Assembly: GCF_026247885.1 (NCBI RefSeq)
Contig: NZ_CP110921.1
Coordinates: forward strand, 992,001-1,056,000
DNA length: 64,000 nt
From: Methylococcus mesophilus
Lineage (GTDB): Bacteria > Pseudomonadota > Gammaproteobacteria > Methylococcales > Methylococcaceae
Reading direction: 5' to 3'
The position numbers and the translations under genes are program-made. Position 1 is the first letter of the stretch; the number at the start of each line of letters is the position of its first letter. The notes beneath the pieces are model-generated. The model searched no databases. It saw nothing but the letters and a program-made list of their open reading frames with translations, and was not told the origin of the DNA. Shown one piece after another: positions 35,060 through 43,161 of the stretch.

Positions 35060-36367
35060 TCAGACTTCGCCCACCACGAGCCGCGCCCCGGTTTGATCCT
35101 CATTGGCTCTGACCAATGTAGCGGGCGCTTTTCCCTCCACCGTGTCGTCATCCACGATGCACTGGCGTACATCGGATTGGGAGGGAATCTCGAACATAGG
35201 CCGCCGGAGGATGTGTTCGATGATGCTGCGCAGGCCGCGCGCGCCGGTGTCGCGCTCGATGGTGCGCGCGGCGATGCGGCGGATCGCGGTCTCGGTGAAG
35301 ACCAGTTCGACGCCTTCGTAGGCGAACAGCTTCTGGTACTGCCGTACCAAAGCATCGCGGGGCTCGGTGAGAATGCGGACGAAAGCCTCCTCGTCCAGCG
35401 GCTCCAGCGGGGCGATGACCGGCAGGCGGCCGATGAATTCGGGGATGAGTCCGAATTTGCGCAGGTCCTCCGGCTGAATCTCGGCGAGCAATTCTTCCAT
35501 CGGGGGTTTCTTCGAGTCCTGCATCGGAGCGTGGAAGCCGATTTCGCCGCGCGGCGGGCCGATGCGTTTCTCCACGTGCTTTTCCAGTCCCGGAAACGCG
35601 CCGCCCGCGATGAACAGGATGTTGCGGGTGTCGATCGTGACCTCGTCCCCGCCTCCGCTCCCTTCGCGCCGCCTGCCGCGGGCCGCCACTTTCACCTGGC
35701 TGCCCTCGACGAAGCGAAGCAGCGCCTGCTGCACGCCCTCGCCGGAAATGTCGCGGGTGTTGATAGCCATTTCCGGGCTCTTCGCCAGCTTGTCGACTTC
35801 GTCGATGTAGACGATGCCCCACTCGGCCCGTTCGACGCTGCCGTCGGCAGCCTCCAGCAGACGGACCAGGATGTTCTCGACGTCGTCCCCGACATAGCCG
35901 GCCTGGGTGAGCGTGGTCGCATCGGCCACCACGAAGGGCACACCGACGATGCGCGCCAGGGTGCTGGCCAGCAGGGTCTTGCCGGTGCCGGTCGGCCCGA
36001 TCATCAGGATGTTGGACTTGCCGACCTGGACCTCGGCATCGTCCCCGGCCAGCCCAAGAATCTCGCGGCTCTCGTGGCGGAGGCGCTTGTAGTGGTTATA
36101 GACGGCGACGGACAGGATTTCCTTGGACAGCTCCTGGCCGATCACGTACTGGTCGAGATGGCGTTTGATGTCCTCCGGCTTGGGGACGTTGCCGTGCAGC
36201 TCCGCCATCGAGCGTTTGCGGCCCCAGTTGGTCACGACCTGTTCGGCCAGCCGTACGCAGGCTTCGCAGATCTGGCCCTCGATGCCCGCGATGAGCGGGG
36301 TGTCTCTACCTTGTTCGATGCCGCAAAAGGAACAGTGCTGGGTCTTTCCCGGCGTGTCGCTGCTCAT
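35060..36367 (-). CDS. clpX: ClpX-type AAA+ unfoldase, nif-associated paralogue
   Basis: A 435-aa ClpX homologue. It has the N-terminal C4 zinc-binding domain (CSFC and CEAC pairs), Walker A GPTGTGKT, Walker B IVYIDEVDK, the pore loop GYVGDD, the IGF tripeptide used to dock ClpP, and FGLIPEFIGRLPV. A Gly/Arg-rich insertion (RGRRREGSGGGDE) sits before the sensor region. ClpX unfolds tagged proteins for ClpP or remodels complexes. It is not next to tig, clpP or lon as a housekeeping clpX would be. Its place after cysE and before draT matches nif-cluster clpX genes such as that of Azotobacter. GAGGAGG lies six bases before the ATG. Confidence 0.9.
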   Translation of the reverse strand: MSSDTPGKTQHCSFCGIEQGRDTPLIAGIEGQICEACVRLAEQVVTNWGRKRSMAELHGNVPKPEDIKRHLDQYVIGQELSKEILSVAVYNHYKRLRHESREILGLAGDDAEVQVGKSNILMIGPTGTGKTLLASTLARIVGVPFVVADATTLTQAGYVGDDVENILVRLLEAADGSVERAEWGIVYIDEVDKLAKSPEMAINTRDISGEGVQQALLRFVEGSQVKVAARGRRREGSGGGDEVTIDTRNILFIAGGAFPGLEKHVEKRIGPPRGEIGFHAPMQDSKKPPMEELLAEIQPEDLRKFGLIPEFIGRLPVIAPLEPLDEEAFVRILTEPRDALVRQYQKLFAYEGVELVFTETAIRRIAARTIERDTGARGLRSIIEHILRRPMFEIPSQSDVRQCIVDDDTVEGKAPATLVRANEDQTGARLVVGEV

Positions 36368-36394
36368 GCCGTCCTCCTCAAAAATTTTCCTGAT

Positions 36395-37141
36395 TCAAGA
36401 TTCAGCTGCCGCGGGTTCCCTGCACACCGCCTCGCCATCGCACTGCCTGCATTCGTGGGCCGCTTCGACGCGCCGCTTCACCAGTTCGTCTTCCAGGATC
36501 TCGATCCGATCCAGCAGGCACTGCACTGCTCTGCCGACCGGATCGGGGATCAGATGATGGTCCAGGTCGATACCGTGCGGGTCCGCCTTGCGCGAACTCT
36601 TGGGCTGGACAATCTTGCCGGGGATGCCGACCACCGTGCAGTAGGCCGGCACGTCCTTGATCACGACCGAATTCGCACCGACGCGGACCTGGTCGCCCAG
36701 GACAATGGGCCCCAGAATTTTGGCGCCCGCGCCGATCAGCACCCCGTTGCCCAGGGTAGGATGGCGTTTGACCTTGTTCCACGAGGTGCCGCCGAGGGTA
36801 ACGCCGTGATAAAGAGTCACGTCGTCGCCGATCTCGGCGGTCTCACCGATCACGACGCCGGCGCCGTGGTCGATGAAGAAGCGCCGGCCAATGGTCGCAC
36901 CGGGATGGATGTCGACGTTGGTCAGCCAGCGGGCGAACGCCGCCAGCAGCCGTGCGCTCAGCCGATGTCCGGCGCGCCACAGGCGGTGGGCGAGCCGGTG
37001 CAGCAGCACCGCGTGGACGCCGGGATAGGTCAACATGACTTCCAGCCGGCTGCGGGCCGCCGGATCGCGCTCGAATACGCAGCCGACGTCCTCGCGCAGA
37101 AGCTCCGCGAGGGACGGGCTGGCGGCTTCGCCTCCTACCAC
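36395..37141 (-). CDS. cysE: Serine O-acetyltransferase, nif-type
   Basis: A 248-aa left-handed beta-helix acetyltransferase. The N-terminal helical part is [28 protein letters not shown], followed by [40 protein letters not shown] with catalytic Asp/His, hexapeptide repeats, and a C-terminal tail with [19 protein letters not shown]. It makes O-acetylserine for cysteine synthesis. The GTG start is preferred because a GGAG lies just upstream and it overlaps the 55-aa ORF. Nif-linked cysE copies supply cysteine sulfur for nitrogenase cofactors. A Cys-containing end ([12 protein letters not shown]) could be redox-sensitive or metal-binding. Confidence 0.9.
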   Translation of the reverse strand: MVGGEAASPSLAELLREDVGCVFERDPAARSRLEVMLTYPGVHAVLLHRLAHRLWRAGHRLSARLLAAFARWLTNVDIHPGATIGRRFFIDHGAGVVIGETAEIGDDVTLYHGVTLGGTSWNKVKRHPTLGNGVLIGAGAKILGPIVLGDQVRVGANSVVIKDVPAYCTVVGIPGKIVQPKSSRKADPHGIDLDHHLIPDPVGRAVQCLLDRIEILEDELVKRRVEAAHECRQCDGEAVCREPAAAES

Positions 37142-37302
37142 GGAACCACACTCCACGAGGTCCGTCCCGGAACCGGCGGCGCCGGGATGATGTAGAAGGG
37201 GTATTCCTCCTGGTCTTTCGCCGCAGTCTCCTGCTCCTGCGCGGGGACGCTGGGGATGACCGATTTGCAATAGTCCTGGTCGATGAATCCGTAGCCGATC
37301 AT
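37135..37302 (-). CDS. Small protein, 55 aa, leading nif-type operon
   Basis: Unrecognised. It has an excellent AGGAGG six bases before the ATG, better than any other site in this operon, and overlaps the cysE start by 7 bp, so it is very probably translated and coupled to cysE. The sequence is soluble and acidic in the middle ([20 protein letters not shown]), with one Cys in DQDYCKSV and a Pro-rich end. No signal peptide, helix or known metal motif is evident. It lies first behind the sigma-54-type promoter. Confidence 0.62.
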   Translation of the reverse strand: MIGYGFIDQDYCKSVIPSVPAQEQETAAKDQEEYPFYIIPAPPVPGRTSWSVVPW

Positions 37303-37352
37303 GGAACACCTCCTTACATGGGGACACATGAAAAACTCTCGAAAAGGCATCA

Positions 37353-37368
37353 AGCAACCGATATGCCA
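37353..37368 (-). promoter_or_regulatory. Sigma-54 -24/-12 promoter
   Basis: On the minus strand the sequence is TGGCATATCGGTTGCT, matching the RpoN consensus TGGCACGNNNNTTGCW at 10 of 12 defined positions with the invariant GG and GC exactly 10 bp apart. Transcription would begin about 12 bp downstream, some 40 bp before the 55-aa ORF. This places the small ORF, cysE, clpX and probably draT under nitrogen-type control. Confidence 0.7.
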
Positions 37369-37462
37369 TCATCAAAAAACAAGTGAATCCCAGTGAATTC
37401 AATACATTGCGTCGCGGGTCTTAGTGCCGGCACCGCACATCCCTTCTGTGCCAGGCGGAATT

Positions 37463-37478
37463 TGTAGGATTCATGACA
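37463..37478 (-). promoter_or_regulatory. NifA upstream activator site (TGT-N10-ACA)
   Basis: TGTAGGATTCATGACA fits the NifA UAS pattern TGT-N10-ACA exactly, is symmetric, and lies about 95 bp upstream of the sigma-54 promoter, within the usual range. The DgcN gene starts about 100 bp away on the other side. Alone this pattern occurs by chance; its distance to the -24/-12 element makes it credible. Confidence 0.6.
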
Positions 37479-37578
37479 AACACTCCGCAGCCGGGTCTGG
37501 GGCAAGATTTCACCGAGTCGTGCCGTAGCCCGGTATATGATGGGCACCCTTCGTCACGCTCATTGGAGGAGTTCAAGT

Positions 37579-38652
37579 TTGGACAGGTCGCCCGCCCTCA
37601 TCCTGGCACACGGCTGTTTCGAAGACGTCCACGGCAAAGTGGCCCATGGCCTGATCCGCGGCACGGACCGCTTCGACATTGTCGCCGTGATCGATCCGGA
37701 TTGTGCCGGCCACGACGCCGGCACCCTGCTCGACGAACGGCCTCGGGGCATCCCCGTGCTCGCCTCGGTCGAAGCCGCGCTGGCTCAGGGGCGAAGACGC
37801 CCAGCTGTCGCCATCGTCGGCATGGCGACCCACGGCGGCCGCTTCACCGAAACCCTGCGCGCAGCCTTGCTCGAAGCCGCTGCAGCCGGCCTGTCGCTGG
37901 TCAACGGCCTGCACGACCTCGCCGGCGACGATCCGGAAATCGCGGCGGAAGCGGCCCGCCACGGCACCAGAATTCTCGACTTGCGCCGACCCAAGCCTAT
38001 TGCAGAACTGCACTTCTGGACCGGCCAGATCCACGGCGTCGCCGCACCGCGGATCGCGGTGCTCGGCACCGATTGCGCCCTGGGAAAGCGCACCACCGCC
38101 CGCCTGCTGACCCAGGCTCTGATTGCGGACGGCGTCAGGGCCGAGATGATCTACACCGGCCAGACCGGCTGGATGCAGGGTGGACGGCACGGCCTCATCC
38201 TGGACGCCCTCCCCAACGATTTCGTCAGCGGCGAGCTGGAGCACGCCATCCTGAGCTGCTACCGCGAAGCCAGGCCCGATCTCATCATCCTGGAAGGACA
38301 GTCCGCCCTGCGCAATCCGAGCGGGCCTTGCGGGGCGGAGCTGTTGCTGTCCGGAGCCGCGGCGGGCGTCATCCTGCAGCACGCGCCCGGCCGGCGCTGC
38401 TACGACGGCTTCGAGGGCCCCCGTTTCCGGATTCCTCCCGTGGAAGACGAAATCCGGCTGATCGAACACTACGGCGTACCGGTGCTGGGCGTCAGCCTGA
38501 ACGGACGGGATTCCAGCCCGGAAGGATTGCGGGAAGCGCAGCGCAGACTGGCCCGGACCCTGGACATCCCGGTCGTCTGCCCGCTGGAAGACGGCGTAAC
38601 CGAACTGCTGCCGCCGCTGCGGGCGTTGCTGGAACGGGAGGAAGTCGCATGA
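37579..38652 (+). CDS. dgcN: DgcN (DUF1611) family protein
   Basis: A 357-aa protein of the DUF1611 family, a Rossmann N-terminal domain plus a P-loop-like C-terminal domain (VLGTDCALGKRTTARLL, then YTGQTGWMQGG, LIILEGQSAL and FEGPRFRIP). DgcN has been reported as an N-acetyltransferase working with the enolase-superfamily partner DgcA in D-glutamate catabolism. The TTG start is chosen for the GGAGG nine bases upstream; upstream ATGs lack one. Its TGA overlaps the next ATG. Confidence 0.82.
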   Translation: MDRSPALILAHGCFEDVHGKVAHGLIRGTDRFDIVAVIDPDCAGHDAGTLLDERPRGIPVLASVEAALAQGRRRPAVAIVGMATHGGRFTETLRAALLEAAAAGLSLVNGLHDLAGDDPEIAAEAARHGTRILDLRRPKPIAELHFWTGQIHGVAAPRIAVLGTDCALGKRTTARLLTQALIADGVRAEMIYTGQTGWMQGGRHGLILDALPNDFVSGELEHAILSCYREARPDLIILEGQSALRNPSGPCGAELLLSGAAAGVILQHAPGRRCYDGFEGPRFRIPPVEDEIRLIEHYGVPVLGVSLNGRDSSPEGLREAQRRLARTLDIPVVCPLEDGVTELLPPLRALLEREEVA

Positions 38653-39719
38653 AGATCGCCGACATCCGGGTGCGGACCGAACATTTTCCGCTGACGCGCC
38701 CCTACCGCATCGCCTTCCGCTCGGTCGAGGAAGTCGACAATCTCATCGTCGAAATCAGGACCGCCGACGGATTGCTCGGATTGGGCGCCGCCTCGCCCGA
38801 ACACCACGTCACCGGCGAAACCCTGGAAGCCTGCCACTCCGCATTGGAGCGGGACCGTCTCGGGTGGCTGATCGGCACGGACATCCGGACCCTGCCGCGG
38901 CTGTGCCGGGAATTGGCCGAACGGCTGCCCGCCGCACCGGCCGCCCGCGCCGCCCTCGACATGGCGCTGCACGATCTGTTGGCCCAGGGTCTCGACCTGC
39001 CACTGGTCGAAATCCTGGGGCGCGCCCACGACAGCCTGCCGACCTCGGTCACGATCGGCATCAAGCCGGTCGAAGAAACACTGGCCGAGGCGCGCGAATA
39101 TCTGACCCTCGGCTTCCGGGTGCTCAAGGTCAAGCTTTGCGGCAACGAGGAGCAAGACTTCGAACGCCTGCACCGGCTGCACGAAACACTGGCCGGGCGC
39201 GCCGTCGTGCGGGTCGATCCCAATCAGAGCTACGATCTCGACGGCCTGCTCCGTCTGGACCGGCTGAGGCAGGAACTCGGCATCGAGTTCGTCGAACAGC
39301 CCTTTCCGGCGGAGCGGACCGACTGGTTGCGGGCGTTGCCGGAAGCGGCGCGCCGCCGGATCGCCGCCGACGAATCCCTGCTCGGCCCCGCTGACGCCTT
39401 TTCCCTGGCCGCGCCGCCTGCCGCCTGCGGCATCTTCAACATCAAGCTCATGAAGTGCGGAGGGCTGGCCCCGGCGCTGCGGATCGCCGCGATCGCCGAA
39501 ACGGCGGGCATCGCGCTGATGTGGGGCTGCATGGACGAGAGCCGCATCAGCATCGCCGCCGCCCTGCACGCTGCCCTCGCCTGCCCGGCGACCCGCTATC
39601 TCGACCTGGATGGCAGCTTCGACCTGGCCAGGGACGTCGCAGAAGGCGGCTTTGTACTCGAGGACGGCCGGCTCCGGGTGACCGAACGGCCCGGCCTCGG
39701 ACTCGTATACCTGGACTAG
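38649..39719 (+). CDS. dgcA: Dipeptide/D-amino-acid epimerase (DgcA-like, enolase superfamily)
   Basis: A 356-aa muconate-lactonising-subgroup enolase-superfamily enzyme. The two-lysine acid/base pair is in VLKVKL and FNIKLMKCGG; Mg ligands are the acidic residues in VRVDPNQ, EFVEQPF and AADES. This signature is typical of L-Ala-D/L-Glu epimerases. The ATGA overlap with the DUF1611 gene matches the dgcN-dgcA pair, so a role in D-glutamate or murein dipeptide recycling is inferred. MWGCMDESRIS near the C terminus is the usual specificity loop. Confidence 0.88.
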   Translation: MKIADIRVRTEHFPLTRPYRIAFRSVEEVDNLIVEIRTADGLLGLGAASPEHHVTGETLEACHSALERDRLGWLIGTDIRTLPRLCRELAERLPAAPAARAALDMALHDLLAQGLDLPLVEILGRAHDSLPTSVTIGIKPVEETLAEAREYLTLGFRVLKVKLCGNEEQDFERLHRLHETLAGRAVVRVDPNQSYDLDGLLRLDRLRQELGIEFVEQPFPAERTDWLRALPEAARRRIAADESLLGPADAFSLAAPPAACGIFNIKLMKCGGLAPALRIAAIAETAGIALMWGCMDESRISIAAALHAALACPATRYLDLDGSFDLARDVAEGGFVLEDGRLRVTERPGLGLVYLD

Positions 39720-39728
39720 AGGACAGCC

Positions 39729-40169
39729 ATGCAATTCCTGGTCAACATCGAAGACGTGGCCCACGTCATCCAGCTTGCGGTGGCCCCGGTGTTCCTCCTG
39801 ACCAGCATCGGGGCGGTGCTGTCGGTGATGACGGTCCGCCTCTCTCGCTGCATCGACCGGGCGCGCTACCTGGAAGACAACCTCGAAAAGCTCGACCAGA
39901 AGATGCGCCATTTCGCCCATGTGGAACTCAGAATTTTGTGGCGGCGCGCCCGGATGATCGGCGCAGCCCTCACCCTCTGCACGATCAGCGCGCTCCTGAT
40001 CTGCACGGTCGTCGGCATCCTGTTCGTCGGCGGCATTTCCGACACCGAGCTGGGCACGGCGATCGCGCTGCTGTTCATCGCGGCCATGGCCACGCTGATG
40101 CTGGCCTTGCTCGTCTTCCTGGTGGAAATCTATATCGGCATCGCGACCCTGCGGGTCGGGCCGCGCTGA
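39729..40169 (+). CDS. DUF2721 membrane protein
   Basis: A 146-aa protein with an N-terminal helix (VIQLAVAPVFLLTSIGAVLSVMT), a cytoplasmic basic/acidic helix (RLSRCIDRARYLEDNLEKLDQ) and two further helices. The VAPVFLL-IGA and R-SRCIDRAR pattern is the DUF2721 signature. Function unknown. It lies between the epimerase and malic enzyme genes with 9- and 13-bp gaps, so co-transcription is likely. Confidence 0.8.
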   Translation: MQFLVNIEDVAHVIQLAVAPVFLLTSIGAVLSVMTVRLSRCIDRARYLEDNLEKLDQKMRHFAHVELRILWRRARMIGAALTLCTISALLICTVVGILFVGGISDTELGTAIALLFIAAMATLMLALLVFLVEIYIGIATLRVGPR

Positions 40170-40182
40170 GGACTTGAATCCC

Positions 40183-41904
40183 ATGATCGATTTCGAAATC
40201 GCCCGCGATGCTCAAACCGGCAAGGAAACCTGGTCGGTACCGCTCAAAGGCGCTTTGCTGCTGAACCATCCGTTGTTCAACAAGGGCACGGCCTTCCCTG
40301 AACAGGAGCGCCGCGAACTGGGCCTGCTCGGTCTGCTGCCACCGCATGTCGACACCCTTGAAACCCAGGTAGAACGTGCCTACGAGGCATTCAAGGGCAA
40401 GGCCACCGACCTGGAACGCCACATCTACCTGCGTGCCCTGCAGGACGAGAACGAAGTGTTGTTCTACCGGCTGATGCGGGATTACATCGGGGAGACGATG
40501 CCCGTCGTCTACACGCCGACCGTGGGCGAAGCCTGCCAGCGGTTCAGCCACATCTACCGGCATCCGCGGGGACTGTTCATCGCCTACCCGGAGCGCGAGC
40601 ACATCGACGAGCTGCTGGCCAATACCCCGCAGCGCGACGTGGACGTCATCGTGGTGACGGACGGCGAGCGCATCCTCGGTCTGGGCGACCAGGGCGCAGG
40701 CGGCATGGGCATCCCCATCGGCAAGCTGGCGCTGTATACCCTCTGCGGCGGCATCCACCCCGCCCGCACACTGCCGGTGCTGCTTGACGTCGGCACGGAC
40801 AACCCGGAACTGCTGAACGACCCGCTGTACATGGGCTGGCGCCACACGCGGGTGCGGGGCGCCGAATATGAAACCTTCGTCGAGCGCTTCGTGCAGGCGG
40901 TGACGCGGCGCTACCCGAACGTGCTGCTGCAATGGGAAGACTTCGCCCAGGCCAATGCCGGTCCGCTGCTGGAGCGCTACCGCGACCGGCTCTGCACCTT
41001 CAACGACGACATCCAGGGTACGGCGGCGGTCGCCACCGGCACCGTACTGGCCGCGGTCAAGGCCACGGGAGTTCGGCTGCAGGACCAGGTCTTCGCCGTG
41101 TTCGGCGCGGGCTCCGCCGGCTGCGGCATCGGCGAGCAACTGTGCGCAGCCATGGTCCGGGACGGCTTGTCCGAGACCGAAGCGCGCTCGCGTTTCTATC
41201 TGATCGACCGGCCCGGCCTGCTGCGCGAGGGGCTCACCGGACTGCTGCCGTTCCAGCAGCCCTTCGCGCAACCCGCCGCCCGGCTGGCCGGCTGGCGGTT
41301 GGATCAAGCCGGGACCATCGGCCTGGCCGAGGTAGTGAACAACGCACACCCGAGCGTGCTGATCGGCGTCTCAGGTGTGACCGGGGCTTTCACCGAATCC
41401 ATCGTCAAAACGATGGCCATCCGGGTGCTGCGCCCTATCGTCCTGCCGCTGTCGAACCCGACTTCCCGCTGCGAAGCCCTGCCCGCGCAGATTCTGGCCT
41501 GGACCGAAGGGCGTGCCCTGGTCGCCACCGGCAGCCCGTTCGCCGACGTCGCCTGGGAGGGGCGGACGATCCCGATTTCGCAATGCAATAACAGCTATAT
41601 TTTTCCTGGACTGGGGCTGGGCATCCTCGCCATAGGCGCGCGCCGGGTGACCCCCGGCATGTTCATGGCCGCTGCGCAAGCCCTGGCCGACGCCTCCCCC
41701 GCGGCAACCGACCCGGATGCGCCCCTGCTTCCGCCCCTGACAGCCATCCGCAGCGTATCGCGCCTTATCGCACTGGCTGTCGCGAAGGAGGCCATAGCCG
41801 CCGGCGTCGCCGGGTACTCCAGCGATGCGGACCTGGAACACTTGGTGGACGAACGGATGTGGACCCCGGTTTATGCGCAGCTGACAGGGATTAGCTCGTG
41901 GTAA
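40183..41904 (+). CDS. maeA: NAD-dependent malic enzyme
   Basis: A 573-aa large-type malic enzyme, similar in size to E. coli MaeA (565 aa), oxidatively decarboxylating malate to pyruvate. The conserved Tyr is in MPVVYTPTVGEACQ, the catalytic Lys in GIPIGKLALY, metal ligands in LQWEDFAQANA and FNDDIQGTAA, and the NAD fold in FAVFGAGSAGCGIGEQL, followed by LSNPTSRCEA. ATG is chosen with GAGGA upstream; an in-frame TTG three codons earlier is possible. Confidence 0.95.
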   Translation: MIDFEIARDAQTGKETWSVPLKGALLLNHPLFNKGTAFPEQERRELGLLGLLPPHVDTLETQVERAYEAFKGKATDLERHIYLRALQDENEVLFYRLMRDYIGETMPVVYTPTVGEACQRFSHIYRHPRGLFIAYPEREHIDELLANTPQRDVDVIVVTDGERILGLGDQGAGGMGIPIGKLALYTLCGGIHPARTLPVLLDVGTDNPELLNDPLYMGWRHTRVRGAEYETFVERFVQAVTRRYPNVLLQWEDFAQANAGPLLERYRDRLCTFNDDIQGTAAVATGTVLAAVKATGVRLQDQVFAVFGAGSAGCGIGEQLCAAMVRDGLSETEARSRFYLIDRPGLLREGLTGLLPFQQPFAQPAARLAGWRLDQAGTIGLAEVVNNAHPSVLIGVSGVTGAFTESIVKTMAIRVLRPIVLPLSNPTSRCEALPAQILAWTEGRALVATGSPFADVAWEGRTIPISQCNNSYIFPGLGLGILAIGARRVTPGMFMAAAQALADASPAATDPDAPLLPPLTAIRSVSRLIALAVAKEAIAAGVAGYSSDADLEHLVDERMWTPVYAQLTGISSW

Positions 41905-42028
41905 TACCTACGAAGCATGGCCGCTGCCGCTTTTGATCTTGAATCCCGTTCAGCCGCACCAGCATCGCAGCTTGCCTAGCGGGAGAGTTGGTTCATTTAA
42001 TTGTTTGACGAAATTTAAGGGGATTTCC

Positions 42029-43087
42029 ATGAAAAAAATAGCGGCTCGTATGGCAGGCTTTGTGGCCGTTGCCGGTGCTTTAGCAGGTCCAGTTGCCGAT
42101 GCTTGCACCCGCTTCACCTATATCGGCGCGGAAAACAATGTAATTACCGGCAGATCCTGGGATTGGCCAAACGATGGACACGCGGATTTATGGGCATACC
42201 CGGCAGGAATTTCCCGTAGCGGCAATGGCAACGACAAAAACAGCCTGCACTGGGTCTCTAAATATGGCAGTGTTACCACGAGCGCTTTCAATATTGCAAC
42301 CGCTGACGGCATAAATACAGAAGGGTTGAGTGTGAACATACTCTACCTTTCAGGAAGCGGGTATGCCAAGCCGGTTTCAGGCAAAAAGAACCTGACCCTG
42401 CTCAGCTGGGGGCAATTTATGCTGGACAACTATGCCACGGTCAATGATGCTGTAAAAGACTTTGGCAGCGGCAAATATAACATGCTGGCAGTGCCCGATG
42501 TTGACGGCAAAAAAATGGATCTTCACATGGCAATTAGCGATGCCAGTGGAGATAATGCCATTTTTGAATATATCAACGGCAAATTAGTCGTTCATCACGG
42601 CAGCCAGTATAACGTAATGACAAACGAACCATCGTTTGACCAGCAACTATCGTTGAATACCTATTGGCAGCGACAAGAGGGTAATTTTTTACCGGGAACC
42701 GAAAACCCCAGCGACCGTTTCGTTCGCGCCAGTTACTATCTGAGCAACGCCTTACGATCCACCGACTATCAACAAGAGATCGCCACGGTATTTTCAATTA
42801 TTCGCAACGTATCGGTTCCGTTTGAGAAAGCAAAAGACGCCAGCCGTCCAAATTTGTATCCAACTTATTGGCGCAGCGTTGCCGACTTGAAACGCAAGAT
42901 TTATTATTTCGAAGAAACCAATCATCCCAATGTGTTTTGGGTTGAGCTGGACAAACTGGATTTTAAACCGGGCGCCGCAATAAAAAAACTGGCCCTAGCT
43001 AACGGTGAAATTTATAGCGGCGAAACCAGTAAATATTTTATCGCGGCGCAAGCATTTACCACCCCGCAAATTACTCCCGACAAATAA
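42029..43087 (+). CDS. Exported linear-amide hydrolase (choloylglycine hydrolase family)
   Basis: A 352-aa Ntn-hydrolase of the CBAH/penicillin-V-acylase family. A signal peptide (MKKIAARMAGFVAVAGALAG) precedes the nucleophile Cys in VADACTRFTYIG, which would become the mature N terminus after processing, as the mechanism needs. GRSWDWPNDG, the NGINTEGLS-type segment (ADGINTEGLSVN) and YWRSVADLKRKIYYFE follow the family pattern. Substrates may be N-acyl amides such as acyl-homoserine lactones, bile conjugates or penicillin V. The gene is clearly AT-richer than everything around it, with many AAA, AAT and TTT codons, suggesting recent transfer. AAGGGGA precedes the ATG. Confidence 0.82.
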   Translation: MKKIAARMAGFVAVAGALAGPVADACTRFTYIGAENNVITGRSWDWPNDGHADLWAYPAGISRSGNGNDKNSLHWVSKYGSVTTSAFNIATADGINTEGLSVNILYLSGSGYAKPVSGKKNLTLLSWGQFMLDNYATVNDAVKDFGSGKYNMLAVPDVDGKKMDLHMAISDASGDNAIFEYINGKLVVHHGSQYNVMTNEPSFDQQLSLNTYWQRQEGNFLPGTENPSDRFVRASYYLSNALRSTDYQQEIATVFSIIRNVSVPFEKAKDASRPNLYPTYWRSVADLKRKIYYFEETNHPNVFWVELDKLDFKPGAAIKKLALANGEIYSGETSKYFIAAQAFTTPQITPDK

Positions 43088-43161
43088 AAATCTCGACCGC
43101 GGGTCCGAAACCCCACATTCAAACCAGTCTCCAACGACCGACGGATTCAGAGAACCCAGCC

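Noticed and set aside
35093-37195. A 700-codon plus-strand open frame opposite cysE and clpX
   Set aside because: It is antisense to two well-conserved genes with clear motifs and good ribosome sites; its translation has no recognisable domain and the composition of a GC-rich third-position shadow.
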